A DNA stretch of 64,000 nt, from contig NZ_SODU01000001.1 of NCBI RefSeq assembly GCF_004366075.1, forward strand, positions 2,687,134-2,751,133, given 5' to 3'. The notes beneath the pieces are model-generated. The model did not search any database, had not been told where the DNA came from, and saw only the letters and a program-made list of their open reading frames with translations. This DNA comes from Kribbella pratensis (GTDB lineage Bacteria > Actinomycetota > Actinomycetes > Propionibacteriales > Kribbellaceae). Shown here piece after piece: positions 60,621 to 64,000 of this stretch; the stretch's first letter is position 1, and the number at the start of each line of letters is the position of its first letter. The position numbers and the translations under genes were made by a program.

Positions 60621-62063
60621 ATGACAGACCAGCTCCAGGCTGCCACCTCTCCGGTCACCCCCCGGCCGCAGGCCGCTGCGGTGCCGCTGAAGCCGGTGGC
60701 ACTCACGACTCTCATCTTCGGCGCGTTCCTGCCGATGCTCTCCTTCTTCGTCATCAACGTCGCCCTGCCCGCGATCGGCTCCGACCTGCGCGCGTCTTCC
60801 GGCGAGCTCCAGCTCGTCGTCGGCAGCTACGGGATCGCCGTGGCGACCCTGCTGGTGGTTGGCGGTCGCCTCGGTGACACGTTCGGCCGCAAACGACTCT
60901 TCCTGATCGGCCTGATCGGCTTCACCGTCATGTCGCTCATCTGCGCCATCGCCCCGACCATCGGCGTACTGCTCGTCGCACGGGTCGTCCAGGGCGCCGC
61001 GGGTGCTGCTGTCACTCCGCAGGTGCTGGCCACGATCACCAGCCTGCTCACCGGCCAGCACCGCGCCCGCGCAATGGCCATGTACGGCGTGGCGGGCGGT
61101 GCGGCGGCAGCGTTCGGACAGATCCTCGGTGGCGTACTGGTCGAGGCAAACGTGTTCGACCTCGGCTGGCGGGCCGTGTTCCTCGTCAACGTGCCGGTCG
61201 GCATCGTGGGCGTGGCTGCGGCGGTCCGGCTGATCCCGGAAACCAAGGCAGCCAAGGCGCAGCGCGTGGACCTCGTGGGAGCTGCGCTACTCGCGCTGAC
61301 TCTGGTCCTCCTGCTGCTGCCGCTCACCGAGGGCCGACCGCTCGGCTGGCCGCTCTGGACGTGGCTCTGCCTCGCAGCAACGATTCCGGCCGTCGTGCTC
61401 CTCGGTGTGCATCAGCACCGGTCTGAGCGGTCCGGTGCGGCTCCACTGATCCCGCCCACGGTGCTGCGGCTGAAGGCGATGCGGATCGGCCTCCTGCTCG
61501 CAGTGGCGTTCTTCACTACGTTCGGCGGCTTCATGTTCGTCTTCGCGCTCGCCACTCAGGGCGAGGCGCGCATGTCTCCGCTGGAAGGCGGTCTGAGCCT
61601 GCTGCCGATGGCCGTCGGCTTCCTGATCACCTCGATCTACGGGCCTCGGCTGCAGGTCAAGTACGGCGCGGGCCTCATCGTCCGCGGCTGGATCATCCAG
61701 GGCGTCGGGTACGCCGTACTCGCGGTCGTCGCCCTCACCCTCTGGCCGCACGTGAGCCCGTTGAAGCTCGCCGTACCCATGTTGATCGCCGGCTTCGGCT
61801 CCGGTCTCGTCATGGTCCCGCTGATGGGCGTTGTCCTCAGTCAGGTCCCACCGGCCCAGGCAGGCCTCGGCAGCGGCATCCTGCTCACCAGCCAGCAGAC
61901 CTGCCTGGCACTGGGAGCCGCCACTGTCGGTACGGCGTACCTGGCCCTAGCCGGCACCTCCTGGGATCAGGGCGGCGCACTGGCTGCCGTAGCTCTGGCA
62001 ATCACCGCAATCTCGCTACTCATGACCCCGGTGACCCACCAGCTGCGGTCGGGGAAGCAGTAA
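60621..62063 (+). CDS. MFS transporter, DHA2 (14-helix) family
   Basis: A 480-residue carrier with about 14 helices. Motif A is GGRLGDTFGRKRLFLIG, and motif C-like GGAAAAFGQILGGVLVE is seen in helix 5, which together mark drug:proton antiporters of the DHA2 family. It is divergent from an MmyB-type regulator. An efflux function induced by its substrate is likely. The ribosome site is GCTGGGG before the ATG. Confidence 0.92.
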   Translation: MTDQLQAATSPVTPRPQAAAVPLKPVALTTLIFGAFLPMLSFFVINVALPAIGSDLRASSGELQLVVGSYGIAVATLLVVGGRLGDTFGRKRLFLIGLIGFTVMSLICAIAPTIGVLLVARVVQGAAGAAVTPQVLATITSLLTGQHRARAMAMYGVAGGAAAAFGQILGGVLVEANVFDLGWRAVFLVNVPVGIVGVAAAVRLIPETKAAKAQRVDLVGAALLALTLVLLLLPLTEGRPLGWPLWTWLCLAATIPAVVLLGVHQHRSERSGAAPLIPPTVLRLKAMRIGLLLAVAFFTTFGGFMFVFALATQGEARMSPLEGGLSLLPMAVGFLITSIYGPRLQVKYGAGLIVRGWIIQGVGYAVLAVVALTLWPHVSPLKLAVPMLIAGFGSGLVMVPLMGVVLSQVPPAQAGLGSGILLTSQQTCLALGAATVGTAYLALAGTSWDQGGALAAVALAITAISLLMTPVTHQLRSGKQ

Positions 62064-62166
62064 GCGACTGGTCCGCTCGACGGTTCCAGAATTGGACCTT
62101 ACCGGCGGACCAGCTCGCACCTAACGTCGTCGGCAGACACTGTCGCCGAGGATCAGCGAGGTACTG

Positions 62167-62637
62167 ATGAAGCTCAACGATCGCCTGCAGGACTTGGACA
62201 CACTCGTTGGCGAGTGGGACATGGAGGCCTCGATCGACGGCCGGTCGATGGGTCGATCGACCGCGACCTTCAGCTGGCACGACAGTCGCGGCTTTCTGCT
62301 GATGCAGGTCGACCCACCCGCCGAGATCGCCCCCGAATGGCAGCAGAATTCGCCGCTTCCTATCTCCGCCGCGATCGGCCTCGACGACCACAGCGAGGGC
62401 TTCGCGATGCTGTACACCGATGCGCGGGGCGTCTGCCGGATCTATCGGATGACCTTCGAGGCCGGGCGATGGGAGATGCAGGGGCAAGCCGGGCCTGGAT
62501 TCCACCAGCGCTTCGAAGCCACCGTCGACAGCGCCGGCGGCCGGATCAACGGACGATGGCTCGACTCCGCTGATGGAGAGGTCTGGAAGACAGACTTCGA
62601 CGTTGCCTACATCAGGACCAATGCGGAGGTGGGGTAA
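62167..62637 (+). CDS. DUF1579-like uncharacterised protein
   Basis: A 156-residue cytoplasmic protein. [31 protein letters not shown] and [15 protein letters not shown] follow the lipocalin-like pattern of DUF1579 and related proteins, with VGEW as the signature. GAGG precedes the ATG. Function unknown. The 3' end overlaps the convergent pentapeptide-repeat gene by 26 bases. Confidence 0.7.
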   Translation: MKLNDRLQDLDTLVGEWDMEASIDGRSMGRSTATFSWHDSRGFLLMQVDPPAEIAPEWQQNSPLPISAAIGLDDHSEGFAMLYTDARGVCRIYRMTFEAGRWEMQGQAGPGFHQRFEATVDSAGGRINGRWLDSADGEVWKTDFDVAYIRTNAEVG

Positions 62638-63361
62638 GTGCGGACGGGACCCGGGTGGTCTGGTCGCCTCGGGCGGCGTTGATCTGGGACTGGGTGAGGA
62701 ACAGGGCACCGGTCAGGTCAGCGCCGCTCAGGTCCGCGTCGCGGAGGTCGGCGCCGATCAGGTCTGCTTGCCGGAGATCGGCGCCGCGCAGGTCGGCTCC
62801 GATCAGGTAGGCGCCGCGGAGGTTGGCTTTCGCGAAGTCGGCGCCGCGGAGGCGGGCCCCGATGAGGTCCGCGCCACGACGCTCCTTCTTCTTGCTCTGC
62901 TTGCCGCGTAGGCGTTGGCTGGTCTTGAGAAGCAGTTCGTTGACCGCTGCGCGCTCGGCGTTCACGTCGACGGTGGTGAGATCCGGCGTACGACTCACGT
63001 CTTCGATGCGGGCGATCGCCGCCCGCGCCGCCTCGTCGTACTCGAGGACCTCGGTGAGATACCAGAGCAGCTCGTGCAACTGGCGGAGGATCGGCAGCGC
63101 TGCGAACATCTCAGCGGCCGATTGCCCTCGTCTGGTGATCTCCTGCCCGGCACCGAAGCAGTCGTACACCGTGCAGCCCTGGAAACCCTTGGTGCGCAGG
63201 TCTTTGTGGATGGAGCAACGGAAGTCGTCGCGGAGATTCCGGCACGGCTCACCCGCCGGCTTGTCCAGAGCGAAGTCCGCCGACTTGGTAAAGGTCAGCG
63301 CGATGCAGCAGAGGCCGACGCAATTACCGCAGTCAGCCTGCAGATCAGTTCTGTTCGGCAA
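62612..63361 (-). CDS. Cys-rich pentapeptide-repeat protein
   Basis: A protein of about 249 residues. An N-terminal Cys cluster ([36 protein letters not shown]) could bind a metal or an iron-sulfur cluster. A helical middle follows, then about ten pentapeptide repeats at roughly 175-225 ([20 protein letters not shown]), predicted to form a right-handed quadrilateral helix. I place the start at TTG 63361, which matches the usual family N-terminus just before [12 protein letters not shown] 63418 is an alternative. Both overlap the end of prfB. Confidence 0.8.
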   Translation of the reverse strand: MPNRTDLQADCGNCVGLCCIALTFTKSADFALDKPAGEPCRNLRDDFRCSIHKDLRTKGFQGCTVYDCFGAGQEITRRGQSAAEMFAALPILRQLHELLWYLTEVLEYDEAARAAIARIEDVSRTPDLTTVDVNAERAAVNELLLKTSQRLRGKQSKKKERRGADLIGARLRGADFAKANLRGAYLIGADLRGADLRQADLIGADLRDADLSGADLTGALFLTQSQINAARGDQTTRVPSALTPPPHWS

Positions 63362-64000
63362 CCGTGTGGCCGGTGCGGCGCCAGCGGATGCCGGCCTCGA
63401 TGAAGTCGTCGATCTCACCGTCGAAGACGCCGGACGTGTTACCGGACTCGTACTGCGTGCGCAGGTCCTTCACCATCTGGTACGGGTGCAGCACGTAGGA
63501 CCGCATCTGGTCGCCCCACGAGCCCTGCACGTCCCCGCGCAGCGCGTCGATCTGGGCCCGCTCCTCGGCCTTCTTCAGCGCGAGCAGCTTGGCCTTCAGG
63601 ATGACCATCGCGCTGGCCTTGTTCTGCAGCTGCGACTTCTCGTTCTGGCAGGAGACCACGGTGCCGGTCGGGAGGTGCGTGATCCGGACCGCGGAGTCGG
63701 TGGTGTTGACGCTCTGACCACCCGGACCGGACGACCGGTACACGTCGATCCGCAGCTCTTCTTCCGGTACGTCGATCTCGTCGGTCTGCTCGAGCACCGG
63801 GACCACCTCGACCGCGGCGAACGAGGTCTGCCGGCGGCCCTGGTTGTCGAACGGCGAGATCCGCACCAGCCGGTGCGTGCCCGACTCCACACTCAACGTG
63901 CCATAGGCGTACGGCGCCTTGACCCCGAACGTGGTCGACTTGAGCCCGGCCTCTTCGGCGTAGGACGTGTCGTAGACCTCGGTCGGGTAGCCGTGCCGCT
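63345..64000 (-). CDS. prfB: Peptide chain release factor 2 (5' part outside window)
   Basis: The visible 218 residues are the C-terminal portion of RF2. The anticodon-like motif SPF lies in [16 protein letters not shown], and the GGQ peptide-release motif lies in [20 protein letters not shown]. The tail [17 protein letters not shown] is also typical. The frame is open to the window edge ([18 protein letters not shown]). RF2 releases peptides at UGA and UAA. It is separated from ftsE by about 22 kb. Whether the frame includes a programmed frameshift cannot be seen. Confidence 0.97.
   Translation of the reverse strand, partial: RHGYPTEVYDTSYAEEAGLKSTTFGVKAPYAYGTLSVESGTHRLVRISPFDNQGRRQTSFAAVEVVPVLEQTDEIDVPEEELRIDVYRSSGPGGQSVNTTDSAVRITHLPTGTVVSCQNEKSQLQNKASAMVILKAKLLALKKAEERAQIDALRGDVQGSWGDQMRSYVLHPYQMVKDLRTQYESGNTSGVFDGEIDDFIEAGIRWRRTGHTVAEQN

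Overview
The window is GC-rich, densely coded actinobacterial chromosome. Evidence includes an F420-type LLM oxidoreductase, 13E12-type HNH protein, DUF1707 proteins, a DesK/DesR-like two-component pair, an actinobacterial tmRNA tag (ADSKRSSFALAA) and the prfB / ftsEX / smpB / ssrA backbone genes. Gene content looks most like Kribbella or a relative (Propionibacteriales); that is an inference, not a search result. No rRNA, tRNA, insertion sequence, prophage or CRISPR array is visible.

Layout. 1-2.1 kb: start of a divergent gene, a TetR regulator with a perfect operator palindrome, and two RibD-C/DHFR-like reductases. 2.1-5.8 kb: a repeat-rich gap and a 908-residue DUF222/HNH protein whose C-terminus is built of tandem repeats. 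5.9-8.4 kb: aminoglycoside-phosphotransferase-like kinase, CE15-like esterase, DUF1269 protein. 8.7-12.2 kb: ABC exporter plus histidine kinase and response regulator. 12.2-16.9 kb: sulfite-oxidase-type molybdoenzyme, a 59-residue orphan, and a minus-strand set with multicopper oxidase, membrane proteins and a DUF1707 protein. 17-22.4 kb: an alpha-galactoside operon (GH36 enzyme, two permeases, Tat-type lipoprotein binding protein; no ATPase, so a shared MsiK-type ATPase is likely). 22.5-24.2 kb: two RlaP-like nucleotidyltransferases. 24.2-25.6 kb: hairpin repeat, ArsR regulator and SRPBCC protein. 25.7-30.8 kb: secreted M4 metalloprotease, a tandem-repeat tract and a repeat-bearing FHA membrane protein. 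30.9-35.3 kb: MarR, epoxide hydrolase, SDR, XRE, SnoaL-like and alpha/beta hydrolase genes.

35.5-40.3 kb is the conserved core on the minus strand: ftsE, ftsX, an EnvC-like M23 peptidase with a candidate MtrA box, smpB, a DUF1707/DUF4870 protein and ssrA with a strong terminator. prfB, which sits next to ftsE in many actinobacteria, is here at 63.3 kb, so about 22 kb of accessory genes lies between them: PfkB kinase, MFS pump with a structured leader, orphan sugar-binding lipoprotein, cold-shock protein, a hydantoin/pyrimidine degradation cluster, PhzF, SRPBCC-TetR, two serpin-like genes flanking a COG0701/COG3689-type pair with a Zur-like box, flavin reductase, EamA/LysR, a GH5 plus beta-helix glycanase behind a ROK-type operator, XRE/MFS, and a Cys-rich pentapeptide-repeat protein overlapping prfB.

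Most notable non-coding signals: a long hairpin element present twice (24.2 and 52.1 kb) with conserved arms and unrelated loops, each between divergent genes; palindromic operators touching or overlapping start codons (49956, 54998); and period-9 GTAAC repeats upstream of the M23 peptidase.
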